From contig JAEZUM010000044.1 in assembly GCA_023421075.1 (NCBI GenBank), positions 42,085 to 106,084 of the forward strand: a stretch of 64,000 nt of DNA, given 5' to 3'. The notes beneath the pieces are model-generated. The model was not told where the DNA came from and searched no databases. It saw nothing but the letters and a program-made list of their open reading frames with translations. Made by a program: the position numbers and the translations under genes. This document shows, one piece after another, positions 1 through 8,025 of this stretch; the stretch's first letter is position 1, and the number at the start of each line of letters is the position of its first letter. This stretch comes from Bacillota bacterium. Its GTDB lineage: Bacteria; Bacillota; Clostridia; Lachnospirales; Lachnospiraceae.

Positions 1-226
1 ATCCGATCAAGAATTAGCAAAGCTATTGTCCGATTACGAAAATGAAGTGCAGCTACAATTAGTTATGCATCAGGAAAGAAAGAGGCGTGGTATCCCCTCC
101 CCAAACCGTACCGAGCGAGAGACTCTGATCTGGAACAGAATAACAGACAACCTGATTTCCTCCTATCAGAACGAACTGGAATGGGTACAAAACACAGGAA
201 AGGAATTATTTAAGAGTAAAGAGTAG
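1..226 (+). CDS. C-terminal part of a probable PadR-family regulator (5' end outside window)
   Basis: The reading frame is already open at base 2 and runs without a stop to 226, so the true start lies before the window; the TTG at 26 is probably internal. The visible 74 residues are charged and helical and end in a segment with an E-L-E-W motif. This resembles the C-terminal dimerisation helices of PadR/Vir-type regulators, where a Trp sits near the end of a long helix. No DNA-binding domain is visible. The next gene starts 11 bases downstream on the same strand, so the two probably share a transcript. The family call is inference from a short fragment. Confidence 0.4.
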   Translation, partial: SDQELAKLLSDYENEVQLQLVMHQERKRRGIPSPNRTERETLIWNRITDNLISSYQNELEWVQNTGKELFKSKE

Positions 227-237
227 GAGTGATATGA

Positions 238-1113
238 ATGAAAAGAATCGATATGTCATCCTTTGGCCCTGTCTATCGGTCCCCAGAAGGAAAAGAAGAA
301 ATACAAAGGAAGTATGACGAGATCTTAAAGCAATGCCCTGTCGCATATGAGGAACTCCATGTTAATACGAGTTACGGGAATACTTATGTCATCCGAAGCG
401 GCGACCATTCTCTGCCGGCTTTACTTCTGCTCCACGGAACCAGCTCTAATTCGGCATTTATGCTTGGAGAAATCATAGAATACAGTAAGCATTACTGCGT
501 TTATGCCATTGATATTCCCGGTGAGCCCGGCAAGAGCGAGGAACGCCAATATTCTTTAGTTCATACCGTATATTATTCCTGGCTGAAGGAACTCATCGAT
601 CAGCTTAGCCTAACGAATGTATCTATTCTGGGATTATCCTTAGGCGGTTGGCTCATAACCGGCTTTGCATCTCGATATCCGAACTATGTGGAGAAGCTGG
701 TCCTTTTATGTCCGTCAGGAATCGGAAAACAACGAGTTTCCTTCATATTCAAGGCAGTATTCTATATGCTTCAAGGAGATCGGGGTCGTGATAAGCTGGC
801 AAAGCTAGTCAACGGTAATCAACCGATACCCAATGAGGTTAAAGAATATACCTCCTTAATTGCTTCTCAGTTTCATCTTCGCAAGGAGCAGGTACCAATC
901 TACCCGGACGAAGAGCTGAAGCAACTGCAGATGCCTCTCTTGCTTATTGTCGGAGAGAAGGATGTATTGCTGGATTCTAATGATACAGCAAGAAGAATAC
1001 AGAGGCTTCTGCCTCACGCGAGAGTAATGCTTCTACCGGACCATGGGCATGTACTAATCGGACTTCAAGCAGACATTCTTAGGTTTCTATCCGAGCGTTC
1101 GCCGGATTATTAG
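238..1113 (+). CDS. alpha/beta hydrolase
   Basis: This is a 291-residue cytosolic alpha/beta-hydrolase-fold enzyme of unknown substrate. The oxyanion-hole motif LLLLHGTS is at residues 62-70 and the nucleophile elbow GLSLGG places the catalytic Ser at 134. An Asp follows in VGEKDVLLD near 242 and the catalytic His lies in DHGH near 270, so the triad is complete and in the usual order. There is no signal peptide. The start follows GTAGGAG by a few bases. It sits directly behind the probable PadR regulator and may be controlled by it. Family assignment is firm; the reaction is not known. Confidence 0.85.
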   Translation: MKRIDMSSFGPVYRSPEGKEEIQRKYDEILKQCPVAYEELHVNTSYGNTYVIRSGDHSLPALLLLHGTSSNSAFMLGEIIEYSKHYCVYAIDIPGEPGKSEERQYSLVHTVYYSWLKELIDQLSLTNVSILGLSLGGWLITGFASRYPNYVEKLVLLCPSGIGKQRVSFIFKAVFYMLQGDRGRDKLAKLVNGNQPIPNEVKEYTSLIASQFHLRKEQVPIYPDEELKQLQMPLLLIVGEKDVLLDSNDTARRIQRLLPHARVMLLPDHGHVLIGLQADILRFLSERSPDY

Positions 1114-1180
1114 GAAACTATAGAAACATCCTGATTAATCACAAATGACAAAACCCATCCCGCACAAGCTATCACATGCA

Positions 1181-1249
1181 AAGGGGTTGCATCAAAATTT
1201 ATCGTTAGTCCTATCTGATGCTAACTCATATATTTTGAAACAACCCCTT
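1181..1249. terminator. nested inverted repeat between convergent genes
   Basis: Two 17-base arms (1181-1197 and 1233-1249) pair with two mismatches around a 35-base loop. The loop holds a smaller GTTAG/CTAAC stem. It lies between the convergent hydrolase and truA genes, so a bidirectional terminator is the simplest reading. There is no strong T-run on either side, and the loop is long for a terminator. Confidence 0.45.
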
Positions 1250-1263
1250 AACGTTATCACTAA

Positions 1264-2004
1264 TTAGTATTCAATTTCCTGAAGAAACAATCCTTGAGCA
1301 CTGGCCGGTGCACTGGCCGTCACGGTAGAATTCAGATCTAAAATCTCCTCTATCTCCTCTGCTTTTCTTGCTCCTAAGCCGATATCGAGCAATGTAGCGA
1401 CCAACATACGAGCCATATTATGAAGGAAATCATTGGCACGAATCGTGATCTGTATTTCCTTCGAATCCTGATAAAGATCAATGGAATAGATCTCTTTTAC
1501 GGTAGATTTACTCTTCTTCACTGTTGAAAAGTCCTTGAAATCATGCTTCCCAATGAGCTTCTTGGCACCTTCTCTCATAGGAACGATATCCGGCATCTTA
1601 AAGCAATAGTAAGTATATTTGCGATCAAAGACACTGGGTACATCGCCAATTGCGATTCGATATAAATAGGTCTTCGATTTTGCATTGAGCGTTGCATGAA
1701 AGCGTTCCGGAACCTCCTCCACTTCAATTACTGCGATATCCATTGGAAGATAACGATTAAAATAATTCTTAATCTCATAGAGCTTCAGGCCGGAAGCGGT
1801 CTTAAAATTAGCAATCTGCGCATATGCATGAACTCCTACTTCTGTTCTGCAGCCACAATTAAGCTCCACCTCTTCATCGGTCATCTTCTTGATCAACTCA
1901 AGCAGCTTATTCTCAATGGTATTCTCTGATTCACCCTTACCGAGTCTCTGCCAGCCATGATATCGACTGCCGTCATATTCCAACGTTAATTTAATATTTC
2001 TCAT
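1264..2004 (-). CDS. truA: TruA-family tRNA pseudouridine synthase with Asp-to-Glu change at the catalytic position
   Basis: The 246-residue protein has the full TruA layout: an N-terminal LEYDGSRYHGWQ segment (res 8-19), the catalytic-loop region, a KTYLYRI strand, and a C-terminal LHNMAR motif. TruA normally isomerises U38-40 in tRNA anticodon arms. The catalytic motif, usually R-T-D-x-G-V-H-A, reads RTEVGVHA here, so the nucleophilic Asp (Asp60 in E. coli TruA) is Glu55; the codon GAA is clear in the sequence. ATG at 2004 is chosen over a GTG at 2013 because AAAGG lies about 10 bases upstream and MRNIKLTLEYDG is the family's usual N-terminus. Family is certain; activity is doubtful. Confidence 0.85.
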   Translation of the reverse strand: MRNIKLTLEYDGSRYHGWQRLGKGESENTIENKLLELIKKMTDEEVELNCGCRTEVGVHAYAQIANFKTASGLKLYEIKNYFNRYLPMDIAVIEVEEVPERFHATLNAKSKTYLYRIAIGDVPSVFDRKYTYYCFKMPDIVPMREGAKKLIGKHDFKDFSTVKKSKSTVKEIYSIDLYQDSKEIQITIRANDFLHNMARMLVATLLDIGLGARKAEEIEEILDLNSTVTASAPASAQGLFLQEIEY

Positions 2005-2036
2005 TTGACACACACCTTTCTATCTTAAGGAAAAAC

Positions 2037-3398
2037 CTACACAACTCGTTCCGGCAACTGCCTCTTCGTATAGTATATATAATATATGATAAAAAGAACC
2101 GAGGTAACGATCCACGCTAGCGGATAACTATAGATGACCGTACTAACCTGGGGTCGAAGAGGAACGATCGTAAACAGCCAAAGTACACGCAGTGCACACA
2201 CTCCCAGACTGGTCAGTATCATCGGCATAAAGGAATCTCCCATTCCGCGTAAGGACCCTGAGAATATCTCAATAAACACATAGGTCCAAAAGGTAGGAAC
2301 CATAATACGAAGTATCTCCATTCCCTTATCTACAACCAGCTTATCTGTAGTAAACAGCCAATAAATATATGGTCCGGTGAAATACAGAATGGTACTTAAG
2401 CCGACCGCTACCCCTAATGCCATACGAAGGCAAACCTTCGCGCCTCTGCGTACGCGGTCATATCTCCCCGCTCCGTAATTCTGACCGACAAAGGTTGTGA
2501 TGGATATACCAAAGGCATTCATGGTCATCCAGAAGATACCGTCGATCTTACCAAAGGCTGTCCAGGCAGCTATGGTATCGGTACCGAAGCTGTTCATATT
2601 GGCTTGTATAATGACATTGGAGGAAGAATACATCAAGGACTGGAAGCCGGCAGGTAACCCAATTCGAATGATTCTCCTCAACAAATCCTTGTGAAAACGA
2701 AGCTCCTTCCATCGTAGCCGGTAACAATCCTTTGTTCTCATCAGTGTTAAGCAAACCAGGATGGCACTGCATAACTGTGAGATTACTGTAGCCAGTGCAA
2801 CTCCCATAACGTCCCAGTGAAATGCAACTACAAAGACAAGATCTAGTACTATATTGATAAAGCAACTAATAATCAGAAAATAAAGAGGTTTTCTCGAATC
2901 ACCGATTGCACGAAGTATGCCTGCTCCGACATTATATACCAGGTTGGCTATCATTCCCGCGAAGTATATTCGAATATAGGTCACAGAGTGGGGCATGATC
3001 TCCTCCGGTGTCCCCATCATACGAAGAGCCATAGGTGCACCGACCAACCCAAGGATCATGATGATTGCACCTCCGACAATTGCCATGGCAATTGCTGTGT
3101 GGACTGCTTTACTAACTTCTTCTCTATGCCTTCCTCCATAATATTGTGAAATAGTTACAGTTGCACCGGTAGATATTCCTATAAAAAAACCTACAAATAC
3201 ATTGATCAGCGTTCCTGTGGCACCGCCTACTGCAGATAACGCTTCCTTTCCTGCAAAACGACCGACTACAATCGCATCCGCTGTATTATAAAGCTGTTGA
3301 AAAAATGTTCCGAATAGCAACGGGAAGAAAAAAATTAATATCTGTTTCCAGATCACTCCTTCTGTGATTACATTGCTGCCCTCTCTTGTACGTACCAT
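2037..3398 (-). CDS. MATE family multidrug efflux transporter
   Basis: This 453-residue polytopic membrane protein belongs to the MatE family (Na+ or H+ coupled export of drugs or metabolites). It opens with VIWKQILIFFFPLLFGTFFQ, continues with LYNTADAIVVGRFAG, typical of the NorM/DinF-like bacterial group, and shows two repeated halves with about 12 hydrophobic helices. The ATG at 3398 is preceded by AGAGGAG at good spacing; the longer frame to 3461 lacks a ribosome site. It ends 32 bases before truA on the same strand and may be cotranscribed with it. The substrate cannot be told from the sequence. Confidence 0.9.
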   Translation of the reverse strand: MVRTREGSNVITEGVIWKQILIFFFPLLFGTFFQQLYNTADAIVVGRFAGKEALSAVGGATGTLINVFVGFFIGISTGATVTISQYYGGRHREEVSKAVHTAIAMAIVGGAIIMILGLVGAPMALRMMGTPEEIMPHSVTYIRIYFAGMIANLVYNVGAGILRAIGDSRKPLYFLIISCFINIVLDLVFVVAFHWDVMGVALATVISQLCSAILVCLTLMRTKDCYRLRWKELRFHKDLLRRIIRIGLPAGFQSLMYSSSNVIIQANMNSFGTDTIAAWTAFGKIDGIFWMTMNAFGISITTFVGQNYGAGRYDRVRRGAKVCLRMALGVAVGLSTILYFTGPYIYWLFTTDKLVVDKGMEILRIMVPTFWTYVFIEIFSGSLRGMGDSFMPMILTSLGVCALRVLWLFTIVPLRPQVSTVIYSYPLAWIVTSVLFIIYYIYYTKRQLPERVV

Positions 3399-3678
3399 TG
3401 TTCTCCTCTTTTCTATTGCAAAACCGACTAACACAGCCCATTTTAAGCCACTATGTTCCAATTCACCATAACTTTCCGTCTACACTTTACTTCCCTGATA
3501 CAGCGATCAAGGGCAATTATAAACCACTTTCTTAAAAATGTATATATGCCTCTTTTTTGTCAATTCATTCCTGTGCAAATATTTGACCCTTCTGCAGATA
3601 ATATCACTGTGAGAAAGGGTATTCTATTATTGTAACGTGAAAGTATCTAAAAATCCAGTAAAAAGAAAGGAGTCAAAC

Positions 3679-3834
3679 ATGGATAATAACAAAAACAGAA
3701 TAAAAGACCGGGAAAAAAGCAATCCGGAGCTTCGTAAAATGAAGCCGAAGGAAAATGCTGATGTAGGCATCGTTAATGGTCAGGTCATTGGAGTTCACGA
3801 AGGAAAACACGAAAGAAGCCGCTCCGAAAAGTAA
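3679..3834 (+). CDS. small hydrophilic hypothetical protein (51 aa)
   Basis: A short gene with a very good ribosome site (AAAGGAG, 6 bases before ATG 3679). The product is very rich in Lys, Glu, Arg and Asn, has no membrane segment or signal, and contains a short hydrophobic core around DVGIVNGQVIGV near residues 27-38. I do not recognise the family. It stands alone between divergent MATE and convergent uppP and is followed by two hairpins. Small charged proteins of this size are common in spore formers, but nothing here ties it to sporulation. Confidence 0.6.
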   Translation: MDNNKNRIKDREKSNPELRKMKPKENADVGIVNGQVIGVHEGKHERSRSEK

Positions 3835-3852
3835 TCCGGAATACACATAAGT

Positions 3853-3889
3853 TGACGGACAGATTACAAAATCAGTAATCTGTCCGTCA
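3853..3889. terminator. perfect 15-bp stem hairpin
   Basis: Arms 3853-3867 and 3875-3889 pair perfectly around a 7-base loop, directly behind the small gene and in front of the convergent uppP gene. There is no strong T-run, but position and stability fit a bidirectional terminator. Confidence 0.65.
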
Positions 3890-3902
3890 GACTTAAATTC
3901 AT

Positions 3903-3936
3903 AACAGGATGAAACAATTTATGGTTTCATCCTGTT
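3903..3936. terminator. second hairpin between convergent genes
   Basis: Arms 3903-3915 and 3924-3936 form a perfect 13-bp stem with an 8-base loop, 21 bases beyond the uppP stop codon. It probably ends uppP transcription on the minus strand, with the 3853-3889 hairpin as back-up. Confidence 0.65.
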
Positions 3937-3957
3937 TCAATTTCGGTTTAAACCGCT

Positions 3958-4779
3958 TTAGCCGAGAAAAACAAAGTAAGCAAGCACTACTACACCAAGT
4001 GCAATACGATACCAGCCGAAGGCCTTGAAATCATTCTTCTTAATAAAGCCCATAAGGAAACGGATCGCAAGCACAGAGACCACGAATGCCGTCAGCATAC
4101 CCATAGCTAGGACAGCCAGCTCCGTTCCGGTAAAATGAAACCCGAATTTTACAACCTTGAGTAAGCTCGCTCCAAACATAACCGGAATGGATAAGAAGAA
4201 GGAATACTCCGCTGCAATATACCTGGAGGTCCCAAGCAGGATTGCTCCTAAAATGGTGGTTCCGGAGCGGGAGGTTCCCGGTATGATGGAAAGAATTTGA
4301 ATAATACCAATTAATAAGGCCGTAGTATAGGTAAGCTCACTGAATTTTGTAATCTTCGCGGATCTTCCTTTATTGCGGTTCTCTACAAGAATGAAAAGAA
4401 TACCATAAACAATCAAAGTAACGGTTACGGTTTGATAATTATAAAAATTAGCATCAAACCAGTCATCAAATAATACTCCCAAGATTCCTGCGGGTATACA
4501 TCCTACGAGTACCTTAAACCAGATATCCCAGGTAGCAGTCTTCTCAGCCTTGGATTTGCTCGGTGCAAAGGGATTCAATTTATTAAAGTATAATATGACA
4601 ACTGCTAAGATCGCTCCCAGCTGTATGACAACACGAAACATCTCCATGAATTCATCCGTAACATTTAGATGAATAAATTCCTCTGCTAGAATCATATGCC
4701 CCGTACTACTGATTGGCAGCCACTCCGTGATACCCTCGATGATACCCAGTATGATGACTTTCAATAATTCAATTAACAT
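3958..4779 (-). CDS. uppP: undecaprenyl-diphosphatase UppP (BacA)
   Basis: This 273-residue integral membrane phosphatase recycles undecaprenyl pyrophosphate, the lipid carrier of peptidoglycan synthesis, and can give bacitracin tolerance. Both signature regions are present: EGITEWLPISSTGHM at residues 15-29 and PGTSRSGTT near 166-174, with the catalytic Glu, Ser and Arg residues. About eight hydrophobic helices and the length match the family. The start lacks a strong ribosome site (AGGTACAG upstream). It is a single-gene unit with a long AT-rich leader region upstream. Confidence 0.95.
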   Translation of the reverse strand: MLIELLKVIILGIIEGITEWLPISSTGHMILAEEFIHLNVTDEFMEMFRVVIQLGAILAVVILYFNKLNPFAPSKSKAEKTATWDIWFKVLVGCIPAGILGVLFDDWFDANFYNYQTVTVTLIVYGILFILVENRNKGRSAKITKFSELTYTTALLIGIIQILSIIPGTSRSGTTILGAILLGTSRYIAAEYSFFLSIPVMFGASLLKVVKFGFHFTGTELAVLAMGMLTAFVVSVLAIRFLMGFIKKNDFKAFGWYRIALGVVVLAYFVFLG

Positions 4780-5251
4780 AATCTGTACCTATGCCTTTCC
4801 CTATTAGTTTTGTCTCTTTGTTTTGTCGCCTTGTATTTCTTGTTATGATGATAATTACCTTGCATTATATTCCATGGAGTACACTTCCATACGAACAGCT
4901 TCATTATATCAGCTTTCCTACGTTATCTCCATTCCTTTTTAACGACTTCAAAGAATAATTGTCTTCACTGATACATCTAAATTAATTTCCCTCTATCGCA
5001 TTATCAGCCTTTCACATTTTACCATTCCTTTACTACTGACTTCAACCGTAAAATACTTAAGGTTTGCTTAAGTCTCTCTAGCTCTTATACGATTCAAAAG
5101 AGGCAGGGAGCAAGCTCTCTGCCTCTTTTTAGGGTATTAAAGTTCAAACACCTCTATACTTTTGATCAACATAACCATCCCCTTTCCTACGAAATTGACC
5201 GGTCACTAGTATTATCTCACAGTTATTTGAAAATGCATAGGAATAGAACGA
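4780..5251. other. 472-bp intergenic region, no gene seen
   Basis: Neither strand holds a convincing reading frame. It must carry the uppP promoter on the minus strand. A small perfect hairpin (ACTTAAG arms at 5055-5061 and 5067-5073) and a strong terminator (5099-5130) lie at its right side. Confidence 0.6.
5099..5130. terminator. bidirectional terminator
   Basis: 13-bp stem (5099-5111 with 5114-5126, one G-U pair) followed by TTTTT on the plus strand and by TTTT on the minus strand. On the minus strand it ends the CD3324-family gene. Confidence 0.8.
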
Positions 5252-5521
5252 TTATATTGGTTTTTTCCCATATACAATTTTCTTAATGGTATCTTCACCA
5301 AGATGGAACCGGTCCGACAGGGCTTCGATTGTCTCCCCATGTTCAAACAAATTCATGATTTTTCTGTTTCTTCTGTCAATTGCCTCACGGGCACCACTGA
5401 CATAGCCCCAGCCTGCTTTACTACTACGTTTCGGAATATAGACCAGGCTACCCTCGACATATTCCTGAATCTCTTTTAGCAGGCGGGCTGGCAATACATC
5501 TGCACCTTTCTTGTAATTCAA
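5252..5521 (-). CDS. CD3324 family protein (small HTH-like)
   Basis: An 89-residue cytosolic protein matching the clostridial CD3324 family: an N-terminal Y-x-K-G/A-x-x-V-L-P segment, then EIQEYVEGSLVYIPKR near residues 17-32, a GWG turn, and a C-terminal helix-turn-helix-like part (LSDRFHLGEDTIKKIVYG). Family members resemble small Mor-like DNA-binding proteins, but no function has been shown to my knowledge. The start is TTG at 5521, with GGAGGG about 9 bases upstream. That start lies inside another small frame with a better ribosome site (5448-5579), so translation may be coupled. Confidence 0.75.
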   Translation of the reverse strand: MNYKKGADVLPARLLKEIQEYVEGSLVYIPKRSSKAGWGYVSGAREAIDRRNRKIMNLFEHGETIEALSDRFHLGEDTIKKIVYGKKPI

Positions 5522-5579
5522 ATAATAATCCCTCCATAAATATGATGTCCTCTTTCTTGTTACAATCTAAGCTTTTCAT
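5448..5579 (-). CDS. possible 43-aa upstream ORF overlapping the CD3324-family gene
   Basis: ATG at 5579 has the best ribosome site of the locus, AAGGAGGTG about 8 bases upstream. It opens a 43-codon frame that ends inside the CD3324-family gene in another frame. The product is Cys-rich and shows no known motif. It may be a leader whose translation exposes the internal TTG start of the following gene, or a real small protein. No homology is claimed. Confidence 0.4.
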   Translation of the reverse strand: MKSLDCNKKEDIIFMEGLLFELQERCRCIASPPAKRDSGICRG

Positions 5580-5611
5580 GGTAAGCCCACCTCCTTAAAT
5601 TTGATAGTAAT

Positions 5612-5633
5612 AGTATAACACAGCGATGCTGTG
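5612..5633 (-). promoter_or_regulatory. -10 box with adjacent palindrome
   Basis: On the minus strand TATACT (5612-5617) sits 1 base from a perfect CACAGC-N3-GCTGTG palindrome (5619-5633). A weak -35 would lie at 5635-5640. The palindrome fills the promoter spacer, where a repressor could block transcription of the CD3324-family gene. Confidence 0.5.
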
Positions 5634-5645
5634 AATTCTATCCAT

Positions 5646-6431
5646 TTATTTTCTCTTCCAGAAGATCCGAATAATCACTCCGGTACCAATCACCACAGCG
5701 ATCACCAATATCGCAAGTATGATAATTTCTGTACTGACACGGGAGTCTGAGGGTTCAGGCAATTCTTCTGCCGGCGGAATGATTGTTACCTGTAGCTGCA
5801 CTTCACTCCCTTGTATCGTCGCATTGGTTGGATCACTCAGACAGATCCATCCTCTGTGCGAATAATAATATTTTACGTGTCCCCACAAACGGCCATCTTT
5901 ATCCTCATAGGCAAAGTCAAACTTCGGTCTATCCTCCAGCAGCTTCACAGCACTTTGCGCAGTCCCTGATCCTGGATATTGATAGAATTGGAGTAATTCC
6001 TCTCCTGGGTCATAATCATCAAATTCTCCTTTATATCCCTGGATATCCCCCTTATGCTCTTCCATGAAGGAGATATCATCATAAATTACTACCAGATCCT
6101 TCATTAAGACCCAGCCGGTACTATCCTCATACACCACGACACCCCACACCCGTTCCTTTTCATCGGTATAGGTAAAGGATACATAGAACTCGGTACCATT
6201 CTCCTTGTTCTCTACCGTCTCCTTCGACTTGGGATTCTTCTTTATCTCGATATATCCTTCCGCGCCATTGGCTATGTAGCTTCTCTCCAGTTGCTTACAC
6301 TCCTCATAATGTGTATTAAAGAAATCATCATTCGGCGTCCAGATGATATCTGCCTGAGCGGACCTGGTAATGAAGCATGCCGTCACAAGACAGGCCAGTA
6401 TCCCCAGTACTTTTATATAAATCTTCTTCAT
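5646..6431 (-). CDS. secreted, membrane-anchored protein with SH3-like repeats
   Basis: 261 residues. An N-terminal signal peptide (MKKIYIKVLGILACLVTACF..., cleavage near AQA/D, residue 27) is followed by two SH3-like segments, each ending in a GW motif (GWVLMKDL near 107-114 and GWICLSDP near 196-203), and a C-terminal membrane helix (about 232-254) with an RIFWKRK tail. The protein is therefore tethered on the outer face. ATG at 6431 is chosen for GGGAGG 6 bases upstream. It is the last gene of a three-gene operon with a 4-TM protein and an MFS transporter. Bacterial SH3 domains often bind cell wall peptides, but the ligand here is unknown. Confidence 0.75.
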   Translation of the reverse strand: MKKIYIKVLGILACLVTACFITRSAQADIIWTPNDDFFNTHYEECKQLERSYIANGAEGYIEIKKNPKSKETVENKENGTEFYVSFTYTDEKERVWGVVVYEDSTGWVLMKDLVVIYDDISFMEEHKGDIQGYKGEFDDYDPGEELLQFYQYPGSGTAQSAVKLLEDRPKFDFAYEDKDGRLWGHVKYYYSHRGWICLSDPTNATIQGSEVQLQVTIIPPAEELPEPSDSRVSTEIIILAILVIAVVIGTGVIIRIFWKRK

Positions 6432-6472
6432 ATCCATCCTCCCATATATAAATCTACAACCTAATCTCTCTT

Positions 6473-6820
6473 CTACAGTAGTATATTCAAGGCCTGACCA
6501 ATGCAAAACGAAAACAGATTTGCACCAACTGCAAATACAAAGGGATGCTTAAAGGTTCTCCCATAGGTTCTGTAATAATAGCCTTCCGTAAGAATTGCCA
6601 ACAACTCTAAGACGATAACAACTGCAATCCGGTTCATATTGCCATAGTGAACAGCAATATAATACGACATTACCACCAGAGGATTGGTAAGGATATTAAC
6701 CATGATGAGAAGTATAATATCCTTCTTATCCCGAATACGGCATAAGTATACAAAGCTTACTTCGAGTACCAGCGTTAAAAGTAATGACAATCCAAGTGAA
6801 TACAAAAGCTCCATACCCAT
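6473..6820 (-). CDS. small four-helix membrane protein of unknown function
   Basis: 115 residues with four predicted membrane helices and a charged RIRDKKD loop after the first. A tyrosine-rich EGYYYR motif lies near residues 79-84. I do not recognise a characterised family. The ATG at 6820 overlaps the TAA stop of the upstream MFS gene (TAATG), so translation is coupled and the two proteins are probably made in proportion. The secreted SH3-type gene follows after 41 bases. The tight linkage suggests the three act together at the membrane. Confidence 0.75.
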   Translation of the reverse strand: MGMELLYSLGLSLLLTLVLEVSFVYLCRIRDKKDIILLIMVNILTNPLVVMSYYIAVHYGNMNRIAVVIVLELLAILTEGYYYRTYGRTFKHPFVFAVGANLFSFCIGQALNILL

Positions 6821-7848
6821 TACTCCACCACCCTTCTCAGTCCATAGAGCAGTAAGATAAGAGATAAGCCTGCTGCTAGTGAGAAACCTGTTGTGGTTGA
6901 GAACACCGGCTTCCATTCCAGATAGGGAGGAACAAATCCCAGAAATAGTCCAAACGTCAATAATCCAAAGGAGAATCCCTTACATCCTCCTAATAATCTA
7001 GCCACTGCCCAAAGAGTCAATGGCATTGTCATATTGAAGAAGAATACAGCAGCTACTCCCAATACCGGAATATCAGAAAACAGAAATAACCCGGCTGCTA
7101 ACCCCAGGGATAGTATGCAGGTCCTCTTTACCCCAAGCGGTATAGCCAGAATTCCCCCGAAGATCTTGCCAAGCACTACCGCACCCACGTAAAGGAAAGT
7201 CCATAGAGAATTGCTTTTCCATGCAAAGTTAGAGGTCATTCCAATATACGAGCGAAGGATCACCACCATAAGAAGACCTGCTACAGCAACCATCACACCG
7301 GTGGAGCTTAGGAATTGAAGAGATATAGAAGCATTATTGGATCGGAAGCTCTTCCTGTCTATGTATTGAAGAATTAGTATCAGTAGCAGCATAACGATGA
7401 GACTGCTTACTATGATTGCAGAAGAAAGTATCTCCTGCTTGCTAAGTAAGCTTCCAAGATAGATTCCCAACGCACCGGGCGATACAAAGATACCGAGAAG
7501 CGTCGGTTTTTCCTTCCCGACATTTAACACCTCAATTCCTCCGCCGATATGAAACATACCATTCCCGATCCCTGCAAGAATTGCCGCCACTACAGCAATC
7601 TCACCAAAAAGATATGCGATAGCCACGATACCGCAGCCTAATGCCGCACAAACAGCATTGCGATTAAAGCGGTCTGCCAGTAGACCGATGGGCATCTGCA
7701 GAGCAAAAGCACAGAAGTTGTATATTAGAAATGCATTGTAGCCCTGCGCTGATGGGACTAACAAACCAAACATCAGAAAAGCACAAGCGAAATCAACCAC
7801 AAAATGTGCTATGACGAAGGCAGGTATTATCGTTAATCTTCTGCTCAT
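6820..7848 (-). CDS. MFS transporter
   Basis: A 342-residue polytopic protein with about 11-12 hydrophobic helices and the MFS loop motif GLLADRFNRN near residues 53-62, between helices 2 and 3. It is shorter than the usual 400 residues of the superfamily. ATG 7848 follows TAGGAGG at ideal spacing; the frame upstream to 7884 has no ribosome site. A GGGTGT-AG-ACACCC palindrome (7873-7886) lies just upstream and could be an operator. It heads the operon with the 4-TM protein and the SH3-like surface protein. The substrate is unknown. Confidence 0.8.
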   Translation of the reverse strand: MSRRLTIIPAFVIAHFVVDFACAFLMFGLLVPSAQGYNAFLIYNFCAFALQMPIGLLADRFNRNAVCAALGCGIVAIAYLFGEIAVVAAILAGIGNGMFHIGGGIEVLNVGKEKPTLLGIFVSPGALGIYLGSLLSKQEILSSAIIVSSLIVMLLLILILQYIDRKSFRSNNASISLQFLSSTGVMVAVAGLLMVVILRSYIGMTSNFAWKSNSLWTFLYVGAVVLGKIFGGILAIPLGVKRTCILSLGLAAGLFLFSDIPVLGVAAVFFFNMTMPLTLWAVARLLGGCKGFSFGLLTFGLFLGFVPPYLEWKPVFSTTTGFSLAAGLSLILLLYGLRRVVE

Positions 7849-7872
7849 CTTATTCCTCCTAGGTGGAAATCC

Positions 7873-7886
7873 GGGTGTAGACACCC
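7873..7886 (-). promoter_or_regulatory. palindrome upstream of the MFS operon
   Basis: Perfect 6-bp arms (7873-7878, 7881-7886) separated by 2 bases, about 25 bases before the MFS start codon. This is a plausible repressor site; no regulator is identified. Confidence 0.35.
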
Positions 7887-7934
7887 ATATTTTAACATTT
7901 ATCTACTATAAATTCAATGTGCAATTACAAGGAA

Positions 7935-7997
7935 AAGCCACCGGGCAGTGCCGCAAAGCATTCAGACTGTTTTGCTTTGCTATCTAACCGATGGCTT
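7935..7997 (-). terminator. two-stem terminator of the HTH-desulfoferrodoxin gene
   Basis: An outer stem (7935-7944 with 7988-7997, one G-U pair) encloses a perfect 8-bp inner stem (7953-7960 with 7973-7980). On the minus strand it is followed by CTTTTCCTT. It lies 28 bases beyond the stop codon at 8026. Confidence 0.65.
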
Positions 7998-8025
7998 CTC
8001 TTCGCTAATGAAATTTATCTGTTAT

